From positions 1 to 64,000 of the forward strand of contig WNKV01000021.1 of NCBI GenBank assembly GCA_009720755.1: 64,000 bases of DNA. Reading direction: 5' to 3'. The notes beneath the pieces were generated by a model. That model worked only from the letters and a program-made list of their open reading frames with translations, was not told the origin of the DNA and made no database searches. Origin of the DNA: Rhodoplanes serenus (GTDB taxonomy: Bacteria > Pseudomonadota > Alphaproteobacteria > Rhizobiales > Xanthobacteraceae). Position 1 is the stretch's first letter, and every line of letters starts with the position of its first letter. Shown here piece by piece: positions 17,030 through 25,942 of the stretch. The position numbers and the translations under genes were made by a program.

Positions 17030-18976
17030 ATGAGTGCCGACGACACCAGCAGCAGCACCTTCAATCGCCGTGACTTGATCAGGACGGGTGCGGTCGCGAC
17101 CGTCGCCGGCGTGGCTGGTGCCGCGACCGGCGCCGGCCTGAGCACCGGAGTCGGCCCGGCCGAGGCACAGACCCGGGCGCCCGCCCAGGCGCCGGCGCCG
17201 CGCGGCCCGGCGAAGTACGAGGTGAAGCCGGGCGAGCTCGACGAGTACTATGTGTTCTTCTCCTCGGGCCAGACCGGCGAGATGCGCATCGTCGGCCTGC
17301 CGTCGATGCGCGAGCTGATGCGGGTGCCGGTGTTCAATCGGTGCAGCGCGACCGGCTGGGGGCAGACCAACGAGAGCCTCAAGGTGCTCACCGAGGGGCT
17401 GACGCCCGAGACACGCGAGTTCCTCAAGGCGACGGGCGGCACCTATCTGAACGGCGATCTGCACCATCCGCACATGTCGTTCACGGAGGGCACCTACGAC
17501 GGTCGCTATCTCTACATGAACGACAAGGCGAACACGCGCGTGGCGCGGGTACGCTGCGACGTGATGAAGTGCGACAAGATCATCCAGCTTCCGAATCAGC
17601 ATACCGTGCACGGGTTGCGGGTGCAGAAGTATCCCCGCACCGGCTATGTCTTCGCCAACGGCGAGGACGGTGTGCCGGTCCCGAACGACGGCAAGGTGCT
17701 CAACGACCCGAAGCAGTACCATTCGATCTTCACGGCGATCGACGGCGACACCATGAAGGTCGCCTGGCAGGTGATGGTCGACGGCAATCTCGACAACGTC
17801 GATGCCGACTATCAGGGCAAGTACGCCTTCTCGACCTGCTATAACTCCGAGAAGGGTGTCACGCTCGCCGAAATGACGGCGAACGAGCAGGACTGGATCG
17901 TCATCTTCAATCTCAAGCGCATCGAGGAGGCGGTCCGCAAGGGCGACTTCAAGGAGATGGGCGGCGTGCCGATGATCGACGGCCGCAAGGGCTCGCCCTA
18001 CACCCGCTACGTTCCGGTAGCCAACGGCCCGCACGGCATCAACACGGCGCCCGACGGCATTCACGTCGTCGCCAACGGCAAGCTGTCGCCGACCGTGACG
18101 GTGTTCGACGTGCGTCGGTTCGACGACCTGTTCGACGACAAGATCAAGCCGCGCGACACCGTGGTGGCGGAGCCCGAGCTCGGCCTCGGCCCGCTGCACA
18201 CGGCCTACGACGGCAAGGGCAATGCCTACACGACGCTGTTCATCGACAGCCAGATCGTCAAGTGGAACATCGAGGCGGCGCGCCGCGCCTTCCAGGGCGA
18301 GAAGGTCAACCCAATCATCCAGAAGCTCGACGTCCACTATCAGCCGGGCCACAACCACACCTCCATGGGCCAGACCAAGGAGGCGGACGGCAAGTGGCTC
18401 ATCTCGCTCAACAAGTTCTCGAAGGATCGGTTCCTCAACGCGGGTCCGCTGAAGCCCGAGAACGACCAGCTCATCGACATCTCGGGCGATCGCATGGTGA
18501 TCGTCCACGACGGCCCGAGCTTCGCCGAGCCGCACGACGCGACCATCGTGCATCGCTCCAAGGTCAATCCGCTGCACGTCTGGAAGCGTGACGATCCGTT
18601 CTTCGAGGACGCCCGCAAGCAGGCCGAGGCGGACGGCGTCAAGCTCGAACGCGACTCGAAGGTGGTTCGCGACGGCAACGTGGTGCGCGTCTACATGACC
18701 TCGTCGGCGCCCGCCTTCGCGCTCGACTTCTTCGAGGTCAATCAGGGCGACCAGGTCACCGTCTACATCACCAATGTCGACGACATCGAGGACCTCACCC
18801 ACGGCTTCGCCATCGTCAACTACGGCATCAACATGGAGGTGGCGCCGCAGGCCACCGCCTCGGTGACGTTCACGGCGTCGCGGCCCGGCGTGTACTGGTA
18901 CTACTGCTCGTGGTTCTGTCACGCCATGCACATGGAGATGAAGGGGCGCATGCTCGTGCACCCCCGCAACGCATGA
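17030..18976 (+). CDS. nosZ: Nitrous oxide reductase NosZ (clade I, Tat-exported)
   Basis: The 648-residue periplasmic copper enzyme reduces N2O to N2. It starts with a twin-arginine signal ([18 protein letters not shown]), the mark of clade I. A seven-bladed propeller carries the CuZ histidines, visible in [35 protein letters not shown] and [10 protein letters not shown]. The C-terminal cupredoxin has the CuA site: His591 (LTHGF), then [12 protein letters not shown] giving Cys626, Cys630, His634 and Met637. All expected ligands are present and length is normal, so it should be active. GGAGGA precedes the ATG. Its stop overlaps the nosD start. Confidence 0.98.
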   Translation: MSADDTSSSTFNRRDLIRTGAVATVAGVAGAATGAGLSTGVGPAEAQTRAPAQAPAPRGPAKYEVKPGELDEYYVFFSSGQTGEMRIVGLPSMRELMRVPVFNRCSATGWGQTNESLKVLTEGLTPETREFLKATGGTYLNGDLHHPHMSFTEGTYDGRYLYMNDKANTRVARVRCDVMKCDKIIQLPNQHTVHGLRVQKYPRTGYVFANGEDGVPVPNDGKVLNDPKQYHSIFTAIDGDTMKVAWQVMVDGNLDNVDADYQGKYAFSTCYNSEKGVTLAEMTANEQDWIVIFNLKRIEEAVRKGDFKEMGGVPMIDGRKGSPYTRYVPVANGPHGINTAPDGIHVVANGKLSPTVTVFDVRRFDDLFDDKIKPRDTVVAEPELGLGPLHTAYDGKGNAYTTLFIDSQIVKWNIEAARRAFQGEKVNPIIQKLDVHYQPGHNHTSMGQTKEADGKWLISLNKFSKDRFLNAGPLKPENDQLIDISGDRMVIVHDGPSFAEPHDATIVHRSKVNPLHVWKRDDPFFEDARKQAEADGVKLERDSKVVRDGNVVRVYMTSSAPAFALDFFEVNQGDQVTVYITNVDDIEDLTHGFAIVNYGINMEVAPQATASVTFTASRPGVYWYYCSWFCHAMHMEMKGRMLVHPRNA

Positions 18977-20376
18977 TGGCTGATCTCCATCATCGCATGA
19001 CGGTCGCGGCGGCGGTTCTCTCGACCGCCGTCGCGACCCTCCTCGCCGGGGCGGATCACCGCCCCGCGCGGGCGGCGACGCTGGCGGTCGAGGTCGGCGA
19101 CGACGTGCAGGCTGCGATCGACCGGGCGGGCGTCGGCGATACCGTGTTGCTGCGGCGGGGGGCTCACCGCGGTCCCGTGCAGATCGCCGTGCCGCTCACG
19201 CTGCGGGGCGAGCCGGGTGCCGTGCTGGAGGGCAGCGGGGAAGGTAACACGGTCACTGTCACGGCGGCGGACGTGGTGGTCACCGGACTTACGCTGCGCG
19301 GGTCCGGCAGCAGCCTCGAACGTATGGACTCCGCCGTGTTCCTGGCGCGGACGGCGCTGCGCGCCCGCGTCGCGGACAATCAAATCGAGGACAACCTGTT
19401 CGGCGTCTATGTGCACGGCGCCGCCGAGGCGGTGGTGGAGCGGAACGTGATCATCGGCCGTCGTGGCGGCCGCACCAGCGAGGCCGGCAACGGCGTCTCG
19501 GTGTGGAACGCGCCGGGCGCCCGCATCGTGGGCAACGACATTCGCCATGGCCGCGACGGCGTCTTCGTCGTCACCAGCCGGGGCAACGAGTTTTCCGACA
19601 ACGTGTTTCGGGATCTGCGCTTCGGCGTCCACTACATGTACGCCGACGACAGCACGGTGGCGCGCAACGTCTCCATCGGCAATCACGTGGGCTACGCCGT
19701 GATGTTCTCCAAGCGGCTGACCATCATGGACAACCGCTCCGAACGCGACCGCGACCACGGCCTGTTGTTCAACTACGCCAACGGCTCGACCATCACGGGC
19801 AATGTGGTGCTGGGCGGCCCCATCGCGGCGGGCACCGAGATTGCCGCCGAGGACGACCAGCACTCCGCCATGCTGGCGCGCGCACGGGAGAGCTCGGGGC
19901 TGGTGCGGCGCGCCGGGCCGGAGAAATGCGTGTTCATCTACAACGCCAACGCCAACCGCTTCAACGGCAACCACTTCGAGGGCTGCGAGATCGGCATCCA
20001 CTTCACGGCGGGCTCGGAGCGCAACGAGATCGTCGGCAATGCCTTCGTGCGCAACCGTCATCAGGTCAAGTATGTCGGCACCCGCGCGCTCGACTGGTCG
20101 AAGGACGGTCGTGGCAATCACTGGAGCGACAATCCCGGCTTCGATCTCGACGGCGACGGCATTGCCGACACCGCCTATCGGCCGAACGACGTCGTCGACA
20201 AGGTGCTGTGGACGGCGCCGGCCGCCAAGATCCTGGTCGCCAGCCCGGCCGTGCAGATGCTGCGCTGGGCGCAGTCGCAGTTTCCAGCGCTCTATCCGGG
20301 CGGCGTCGTCGACAGCCGGCCGCTGATGAAGCCGCCACCGGGTCCCGCCGAAGCGGCGTCGCGGAGGATGCCATGA
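18973..20376 (+). CDS. nosD: NosD, periplasmic beta-helix copper-site maturation protein
   Basis: The 467-residue protein is needed with NosF and NosY to build the CuZ site of NosZ. It has an N-terminal export signal ([19 protein letters not shown]), then repeated short strands of the CASH/parallel beta-helix type (for example [42 protein letters not shown]), and NosD signatures such as [11 protein letters not shown] and [18 protein letters not shown]. The ATG at 18973 overlaps the nosZ stop (ATGA); a second ATG follows at 18976. The end overlaps nosF by four bases. Confidence 0.95.
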   Translation: MMADLHHRMTVAAAVLSTAVATLLAGADHRPARAATLAVEVGDDVQAAIDRAGVGDTVLLRRGAHRGPVQIAVPLTLRGEPGAVLEGSGEGNTVTVTAADVVVTGLTLRGSGSSLERMDSAVFLARTALRARVADNQIEDNLFGVYVHGAAEAVVERNVIIGRRGGRTSEAGNGVSVWNAPGARIVGNDIRHGRDGVFVVTSRGNEFSDNVFRDLRFGVHYMYADDSTVARNVSIGNHVGYAVMFSKRLTIMDNRSERDRDHGLLFNYANGSTITGNVVLGGPIAAGTEIAAEDDQHSAMLARARESSGLVRRAGPEKCVFIYNANANRFNGNHFEGCEIGIHFTAGSERNEIVGNAFVRNRHQVKYVGTRALDWSKDGRGNHWSDNPGFDLDGDGIADTAYRPNDVVDKVLWTAPAAKILVASPAVQMLRWAQSQFPALYPGGVVDSRPLMKPPPGPAEAASRRMP

Positions 20377-21311
20377 GCACGGAGACAACGGCCGGCGGGC
20401 GCATCGTCGATGTCGTCGCGGTCGCCAAACGCTACGGGCCGGTCGAGGCGGTGCGCGACGTGTCGCTGGCGGCGCAGGCCGGCGAGTGCGTCGCGCTCGT
20501 CGGCCACAACGGCGCCGGCAAGACCACGCTGATGAAGCTGATGCTCGGGCTGATCCGGCCGAGTGCCGGCCGCGTTGCGGTGCTCGGCGCCGATCCGGCG
20601 GCGCGCGATCCGGCGGCACGGCGCCACATCGGCTTCCTGCCCGAGAACGTCGCCTTCAACCCGGCGCTCACCGGGCGCGAGCTGCTGGGCTTCTATGCGC
20701 GGCTCAAGGGCGAGCCGGCCGGCGAGGTCGACCGCCTGCTCGGCGTCGTCGGGCTCGCCGAGGCGGCGGACCGCCGCGTCGGCACCTGGTCGAAGGGCAT
20801 GCGCCAGCGGCTCGGCCTCGCCCAGGCCCTGCTGGCGCAGCCGGCGCTGCTGCTGCTCGACGAGCCGACCTCCGGCCTCGATCCGGCGCTGCGCGGCAGC
20901 CTCTACGGCCTGGTGCGAAGCCTCGCCCGCGACGGCGCCGGCGTGCTGATCTCGACGCACGCGCTGAGCGAGCTCGAAGGCGTCGCCGATCGCGTCGTCA
21001 TCCTCGATCGCGGCCGCGTGCTGGCGAGCGGCTCGCTCGCCGAGCTGCGTCGCCTGGCGCGGCTGCCGATCCGGGTGCGCGTCACCGTCGAGGAGCCGGC
21101 CGCGGCGCCCGACTGGCTGCGCCGCGAGGGCGCCCGGGTCAATGGCCACGCCTTCGATCTCACCTGCGCGCCCGACGACAAGATGGCGTTGCTGCGCCGC
21201 GTCGCCGCCGGGGAGGGCGCGATCCGCGACGTCGAGGTCGCGGTGCCGACCGTGGACGAGCTGTATGCCCACTTCCTGGCGCGCGGGCAGGATCGGGAGG
21301 GTCTCCGATGA
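20373..21311 (+). CDS. nosF: NosF, ABC ATPase for NosZ maturation
   Basis: The 312-residue cytoplasmic ATPase pairs with NosY. Walker A is GHNGAGKTT (about residue 48), the Q-loop region is GFLPENVAFNPALTG, the signature is WSKGMRQRLGLAQ (a variant of LSGGQ), and Walker B plus D-loop are [13 protein letters not shown], followed by the H-loop STHALSE. A ~90-residue C-terminal extension follows the ATPase domain, as is usual for NosF. ATG 20373 overlaps the nosD stop and its own stop overlaps nosY, so translation is coupled through the set. Confidence 0.95.
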   Translation: MSTETTAGGRIVDVVAVAKRYGPVEAVRDVSLAAQAGECVALVGHNGAGKTTLMKLMLGLIRPSAGRVAVLGADPAARDPAARRHIGFLPENVAFNPALTGRELLGFYARLKGEPAGEVDRLLGVVGLAEAADRRVGTWSKGMRQRLGLAQALLAQPALLLLDEPTSGLDPALRGSLYGLVRSLARDGAGVLISTHALSELEGVADRVVILDRGRVLASGSLAELRRLARLPIRVRVTVEEPAAAPDWLRREGARVNGHAFDLTCAPDDKMALLRRVAAGEGAIRDVEVAVPTVDELYAHFLARGQDREGLR

Positions 21312-22135
21312 GAAGCCTCGTCGTCATCGCCGGCAAGGAGCTGCTGGAGTCGGTGCGCAACCGCTGGGTCGTCGCCGCCACCTTGCTGCTCGGCGCGCTC
21401 GCGCTCAGCCTGACGCTGGTCGGCGCGACGCCGACCGGCACTGTGGGCGTCGCCCCCCTCGATATCGTCGTGGTGTCGCTGTCGAGCCTCGGCATCCTGC
21501 TGCTGCCGCTGATCGCGCTGCTGATCTCGCACGATGCCCTGGTGGGCGAGATCGAGCGCGGCACCATGCTGCTGCTGCTCACCTATCCGGTGGCGCGCTG
21601 GCAGATCGTGCTGGGCAAGTTTCTCGGCCATCTCGCCGTGCTGGCGATCGCCACGCTGATCGGCTTCGGGGCGGCGGCGCTCGCTGTGCTGGCGACCGCC
21701 GAGGTCGATCGCCAGAGCTGGCAGGCCTTCGCGGCCATGACGGGGGCCTCGGTCCTGCTCGGCGCCGCCTTCGTGGCGATCGGAAGCTGCGCCAGTGCGC
21801 TCGCCCGCAGCCGGGCGGCGGCCGCCGCGGTGGCGATCTGCCTGTGGCTGGTGTTCGTCGTCGTCTTCGACCTGGCGCTGCTCGGTCTCCTGGTCGCCGA
21901 CCAGGGCGCCCGCATCGGCGCCGGCGCCGTGGAAACGGCGCTGCTGTTCAATCCCACCGACGTCTATCGCCTGCTCAATCTCACCGGCTTCGCCAATGTC
22001 AGCCTGTTCTCCGGCATGGCGGGGCTCGGCGGCACGGTGTCTCTCGGTCCGGCCGTGCTGGTCGCCGCGCTCGCCGCCTGGGTCGCGGTGCCGCTCGGTA
22101 TCGCCACCCTTCTGTTCGCCCGCAGGGAGCTGTGA
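21308..22135 (+). CDS. nosY: NosY, ABC permease for NosZ maturation
   Basis: The 275-residue integral membrane protein has six hydrophobic stretches. It starts MRSLVVIAGKELLESVRNRW, typical of ABC-2 permeases, and contains the NosY marker region SHDALVGEIERGTMLLLLTY followed by PVARWQIVLGKFLG. It forms the transporter with NosF and works with NosD, probably supplying a sulfur species or copper for the CuZ site; the transported species is not settled from sequence. The gene overlaps nosF by four bases and nosL begins two bases after its stop. Confidence 0.94.
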   Translation: MRSLVVIAGKELLESVRNRWVVAATLLLGALALSLTLVGATPTGTVGVAPLDIVVVSLSSLGILLLPLIALLISHDALVGEIERGTMLLLLTYPVARWQIVLGKFLGHLAVLAIATLIGFGAAALAVLATAEVDRQSWQAFAAMTGASVLLGAAFVAIGSCASALARSRAAAAAVAICLWLVFVVVFDLALLGLLVADQGARIGAGAVETALLFNPTDVYRLLNLTGFANVSLFSGMAGLGGTVSLGPAVLVAALAAWVAVPLGIATLLFARREL

Positions 22136-22137
22136 CG

Positions 22138-22719
22138 ATGCGCCGTCTCGTTCTCGCCGCCGCCCCGCTGCTCGTGCTCGTGCTCGCCGGCTGCAACGAG
22201 CGCGCCGCTGCGCCGCCACCGCCCCCGCAGGCGCTCACCGCCGAGGCGATCGGGCGCTACTGCGGCATGAACGTGCTGGAGCATCCGGGGCCGAAGGCGC
22301 AGATCCTGCTCGACAGCCGCATCGACCCGGTGTGGTTCTCGTCGGCCCGCGACGCCGTCGCCTTCACGATGATGCCCGACGAGCCGCGCGACATCCGCGC
22401 CGTCTACGTCTCCGACATGGGGCGGGCACCGAGCTGGGACAGCCCGGGGGCCGACAACTGGGTCGAGGCCCGCAAGGCGGTGTTCGTGATCGGCAGCCGC
22501 CAGCGCGGCGGCATGGGGGCGCCCGAGACGGTGCCGTTCGCGACGCGGGCCGCCGCCGAGCGGTTCGTGGGCGAGAACGGCGGCCGCGTCGTCGCCTTCG
22601 CCGAGATCCCGCGCGACTATGTTCTGGGCGAGGCCGCCGAAGGCGCTGCGACCGAAGCGCCGCAGGCCGGCCTTCCGCCCGCAGGAGTGACCGATGGAAG
22701 CCGTGCCCATGCGCATTGA
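22138..22719 (+). CDS. nosL: NosL, copper-binding outer-membrane lipoprotein
   Basis: The 193-residue protein has a lipoprotein signal with lipobox LAGC (Cys19), so it is lipid-anchored in the periplasm. Family marks are the copper-binding CGM in YCGMNVLEHPGPKAQI and the downstream MGAPETVPFATRAAAERF. NosL delivers Cu(I) to apo-NosZ. The C-terminal about 25 residues are Ala/Pro/Gly-rich and end in HAH, which could add weak metal binding. It starts two bases after nosY and ends 26 bases inside nosX. Confidence 0.93.
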   Translation: MRRLVLAAAPLLVLVLAGCNERAAAPPPPPQALTAEAIGRYCGMNVLEHPGPKAQILLDSRIDPVWFSSARDAVAFTMMPDEPRDIRAVYVSDMGRAPSWDSPGADNWVEARKAVFVIGSRQRGGMGAPETVPFATRAAAERFVGENGGRVVAFAEIPRDYVLGEAAEGAATEAPQAGLPPAGVTDGSRAHAH

Positions 22720-23719
22720 TGTCCCGCTGGCCCGGCCGACCCGTCGTCGGGTGCTCGCCATCGCGGCCGCCGTCGCCGGCGTCGCCCTGCTGCCGCGGCC
22801 GGTGTGGTCCGGCGTCGGCCGACCAGGCGATGGCGTGCCGGAAGACCTTGCTCCGGTCACCTGGACCGGCATCGCGCTCGGCGCCGTGGCGAGCCTGCGG
22901 ATTCATCATCCGGACCGCGCCGTGGCCGAGCGGCTGGTCGCCGCGTCGGTCGCCGAGATGCGCCGGCTCGAAGCAGTGTTCAGCCTCTATCGCGACGATT
23001 CGGCGGTGGCGGAGCTGAACCGCACCGGCGCGCTGGTGGCGCCGCCCCCCGAGCTGGTGACGCTGTTGGCGCGCTGCGACGACGTCGTTCGCCTCACCGG
23101 CGGCGTCTTCGACCCGACCGTGCAGCCGCTGTGGCGGTGCTATGCGGATCATTTCGCGGCGAACGGACCGCAGGCGGGTCCACCGCCCGCCGCCGTGCTG
23201 CGCGAGGCGCTGGAGCGGGTCGGCTGGGACGGGCTGCGCCACGGCCGTGACCGCATCGCCTTCGCCCGGCGCGGCATGGCGCTGACGCTCAACGGCATCG
23301 CCCAGGGCTTCGTCACCGATCGCGTCGTCGCGCTGCTGCGCGACGCGGGCCTCGCGCATGCGCTGGTCGACATGGGCGAGATCCGGGCGATCGGCGATCG
23401 GCCCGGGCGCCGACCCTGGCGCGTCGCCATCGAGCCGGCGGAGGGGAGCGACACGGCGACGCCGCGGCAAGTGATCGACGTCGTCGACCGGGCGGTGGCG
23501 ACCTCGGCGGCGGCGGGCTTCCGCTTCGATCGCGCGGGGCGCTGCAACCATCTGCTCGACCCGCGCAGCGGCGGCTGTGCCGGCCCGACTCGCCGCGTCA
23601 CCGTGACGGCCGACGATGCGACGACCGCGGATGCGCTCTCCACCGCCTTCGGCCTGATGGACGAGCCGGGAATCGCGGCGGTGCTCGCGGCTTGCCCGGG
23701 TGTCGCGCGGATCGCCTGA
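22694..23719 (+). CDS. nosX: NosX, FAD:protein FMN transferase (ApbE family)
   Basis: The 341-residue exported enzyme covalently attaches FMN to a threonine of partner proteins; here the target is NosR (Thr168). A twin-arginine signal is visible (RRRVLAIAAAVAGVALL). ApbE motifs include AVFSLYRDDSAVAELNR, GGVFDPTVQPLW, LNGIAQGFVTDRV (ligand-binding), HALVDMGEIRA and HLLDPRSG, then TVTADDATTADALSTA. Start 22694 has GGAG 8 bases upstream and overlaps nosL by 26 bases; ATG 22709 is an alternative. This gene closes the nos operon. Confidence 0.93.
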   Translation: MEAVPMRIDVPLARPTRRRVLAIAAAVAGVALLPRPVWSGVGRPGDGVPEDLAPVTWTGIALGAVASLRIHHPDRAVAERLVAASVAEMRRLEAVFSLYRDDSAVAELNRTGALVAPPPELVTLLARCDDVVRLTGGVFDPTVQPLWRCYADHFAANGPQAGPPPAAVLREALERVGWDGLRHGRDRIAFARRGMALTLNGIAQGFVTDRVVALLRDAGLAHALVDMGEIRAIGDRPGRRPWRVAIEPAEGSDTATPRQVIDVVDRAVATSAAAGFRFDRAGRCNHLLDPRSGGCAGPTRRVTVTADDATTADALSTAFGLMDEPGIAAVLAACPGVARIA

Positions 23720-23844
23720 CGCGCGCCGGCTGTGTCGCGCGGCAGGGCGGGCGACGTTCGGCCGCGGCCGCGGTTAACCGCCTGTTGACGGCTGGTCTCG
23801 AAGCTGAGGCGTGGTCTCGTAGCGCGTCCGGTGATCAGGTCGCC

Positions 23845-23945
23845 GTCATTCCGGGGCGCGGCGAAGCCGCGAACCCGGAATCCAGCGGCAAGCGTCGAGC
23901 TCTCGGCTGGATTCGGGACAGCCGCTTCGCGGCGTCCGGAATGAC
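23845..23945. repeat. Rhizobial palindromic extragenic repeat (101 bp)
   Basis: The element begins GTCATTCCGGGGCGCGGCGA and ends with the complementary CCGGAATGAC. Inside, CCCGGAATCCAG answers CTGGATTCGGG, so the whole unit folds as a long imperfect hairpin. This is a common intergenic repeat in Hyphomicrobiales. It lies after nosX and may help end nos transcription, since no other terminator is apparent there. Confidence 0.8.
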
Positions 23946-23990
23946 CGCCGCGTCGATCAGCCGGATCTCGTATCAGGGAATCCGATCGCC

Positions 23991-24350
23991 ATGCCGAGGC
24001 GCAGTCCGCCCGTCGCGAAGAAAGCCGCTCAGGCTCGCCGGGTGGTGCTGATCTGCGTCGCGTTCGTCGTGATGATGGCGATGGCGACGATCGCCGATCG
24101 CACCTTCGACGGGCCGATCCGTCAGCTCCTCTCCACCCCGCCGGTGGAGCGGCAGGTGAGCCATGTCGGGTCGATCCGGCTGGCGCCGGGCCGTGACGGC
24201 CGCTGTCCGGAGATGCAGTTCGACAACGACAGCGGGATCATCGTGCCGATCGGCAGCGCGGTGTGCGAGATCGACGAGACGCCGCCGGCCTGGGGCAGTG
24301 GCGGCACCAACCGGATGGACTCGATCCGCGAGGGCTTCCGCCGCCGCTGA
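23991..24350 (+). CDS. Hypothetical single-pass membrane protein
   Basis: The 119-residue protein has a basic N-terminus (RRSPPVAKKAAQARR), one membrane segment (VVLICVAFVVMMAMATIA, about residues 17-35) and a soluble rest. The soluble part includes GRCPEMQFDNDSGIIVPIG, which looks like a conserved core with one cysteine, then a second cysteine in AVCEIDE. By the positive-inside rule the C-terminal part is periplasmic. I recognise it only as a rhizobial conserved hypothetical. It stands alone between the repeat and a convergent gene. Confidence 0.6.
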   Translation: MPRRSPPVAKKAAQARRVVLICVAFVVMMAMATIADRTFDGPIRQLLSTPPVERQVSHVGSIRLAPGRDGRCPEMQFDNDSGIIVPIGSAVCEIDETPPAWGSGGTNRMDSIREGFRRR

Positions 24351-24433
24351 GCGTCCAATTCGGAGCTGCGCGGGCGGCGGCAGGTCGGCGCGCGGTGGCG
24401 CGCCGACGATCGTGCTCGCTGGAACGGCGAAGA

Positions 24434-24772
24434 TCAGAACAGCCAGAGCAGCAACAGGATGAAGATCACCAGCCCGATCAGGAAGTTCTTCTGCTTGGTG
24501 GCGAACTTCACGAACGGCGCCTTGATCTCGACGAGCAGCACCCGCATGTCGGCCCAGACATATTGGGCGTAGGCCTTGATCGTCTCGATGGCCTTGTCGA
24601 CGATGGTGGTCGGCGGCTCACGGCGCGGCGGCGTGCTGCTGCCGGTGCCGGAGGTGCCGAGACCGGCGCTGCGCGGCGTCTCGCCGGGGCGCGGGCCGAG
24701 GACCGGATCGGCGGGCGCTGCGGACGACGGCTCGACGGAGGGCGTGGGCTTCGGCGTGATGGGATCGGACAT
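24434..24772 (-). CDS. Hypothetical tail-anchored membrane protein
   Basis: The 112-residue protein has a Pro/Ser/Thr-rich disordered first half (residues 1-55), an amphipathic stretch (VDKAIETIKAYAQYVWADMR) and a strongly hydrophobic C-terminal anchor (NFLIGLVIFILLLLWLF) that ends the protein. This is a C-tail-anchored layout, placing the bulk in the cytoplasm. AGGAG sits 6 bases before the ATG at 24772. No family is recognised. No neighbour suggests a function. Confidence 0.6.
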   Translation of the reverse strand: MSDPITPKPTPSVEPSSAAPADPVLGPRPGETPRSAGLGTSGTGSSTPPRREPPTTIVDKAIETIKAYAQYVWADMRVLLVEIKAPFVKFATKQKNFLIGLVIFILLLLWLF

Positions 24773-25302
24773 GGAACACTCCTGGTGCGCGATCGGCGAT
24801 GGCGTGACGCTCCGCCGCGAGGACGGCGCGTCGGGATGCAGGCGGGAGGTCGGCAGCGGCGGGGTGACCGGGCGGGGCGACCATGCGGGACGACCAGGCG
24901 GGCCGCCAGCCCGCCGGAGACGGCGGACGTCGATCGGCGGATCGGGTCATCGCATGGTCCAAAATCGACAATCCAAATTAGACGCGAACGTCTGCGGCTG
25001 CCGGGCAGAATAATCACCCGCGCGCAACCGACGGCCACCCCGCACCTCATCGTACCTCGGATGACCGCGCGATTCGACGAGAAGCGTCAAGAAAAGGCGG
25101 CCGGGCCGGGCGGCTGTCCACTGTCATGTGGGCCGCGGGCGCGGCGAGCCGCCCCGTCATCGCGCCGCGGGTTTCCGCCGCATTGCGCCGATGGGTCTCC
25201 GGGCGCCTTGCGCTAGTGGATGTCCCGGCGCGTCGCGCCGATCGCTCGCTCCGGGCGAGGCCGGCTGTGGGCCGGTCTCGATCGGCGGGGGCGCCACCCG
25301 GG
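24773..25302. other. 530-bp gap, no gene seen
   Basis: Both strands lack a credible coding frame. An AT-richer patch near 24955-24985 may hold the promoter of the minus-strand gene at 24434-24772. The rest is GC-rich with scattered short palindromes and no clear repeat. Confidence 0.4.
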
Positions 25303-25725
25303 TCAGTAGCCGCCGCCCTTCCGGCGCTCCTTCTTGGCCGCCTTGCGGGCCGCATAGCGGGCGTCGCGGGCGGCCTTCTGGGCCGCCTTGAGGGCGGCCT
25401 CGGCCTCGGCGGCCTCGGCGGCTTCCAGCGCCTCGCGCTCGGCTCGCTCGGCCGCCTCGCGGGCGGCGATCTCCTCGGCCTCGCGGCGGGCCTTCTCGGC
25501 CGCCTCGGCGGCGATGCGGGCCTTCTCGGCAGCCTCCGCCTCGCGCTTCGCCCGTACGGCGTCGCGTTCGGCCTTGCGGGCGAGCCGCTCGGCCTCCAGG
25601 GCGGCCCGTCGCTGCTCCAGCGCCGGATCGGCCGTGGCGGTGCGAAATTTATCCAGAAGCGCCTTCTTGGCGGCGACCGCATTGCCGCGGCGGTCCTCCA
25701 GGTCGTTGTCCTTGAAGCGGCCCAT
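25303..25725 (-). CDS. DUF6481-family charged coiled-coil protein
   Basis: The 140-residue protein starts MGRFKDNDLEDRRGNAVAAK and is then almost entirely Ala, Glu, Arg and Lys in heptad-like order (AEAAEKARIAAEAAEKARRE), ending in a basic RKAAKKERRKGGGY tail. It is a long single helix or coiled coil with no signal peptide. The N-terminal pattern matches small DUF6481 proteins of Hyphomicrobiales, whose function is unknown. The basic tail could bind nucleic acid, which is only a guess. A GGAG ribosome site precedes the ATG at 25725. Confidence 0.65.
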   Translation of the reverse strand: MGRFKDNDLEDRRGNAVAAKKALLDKFRTATADPALEQRRAALEAERLARKAERDAVRAKREAEAAEKARIAAEAAEKARREAEEIAAREAAERAEREALEAAEAAEAEAALKAAQKAARDARYAARKAAKKERRKGGGY

Positions 25726-25942
25726 TCGATCTCCGGTGACATCGGGCGACGGCCGGTCCCCGGGGCGTCGCGCGACGCCCTCCGGCCACGAGGATAGTTC
25801 GCGGGGATGGCGCCCATATAGGCTCCTCCGCGATCCGCATCAACAATTCAAAGGCGAAAGGATGGTCCGCAATGCGGTGCGGCGGTCTCGCCGTCCGCGG
25901 GAGCCGAGGGCGCCACGCGGGCGGCTCAGCGCACCGTCGGGC

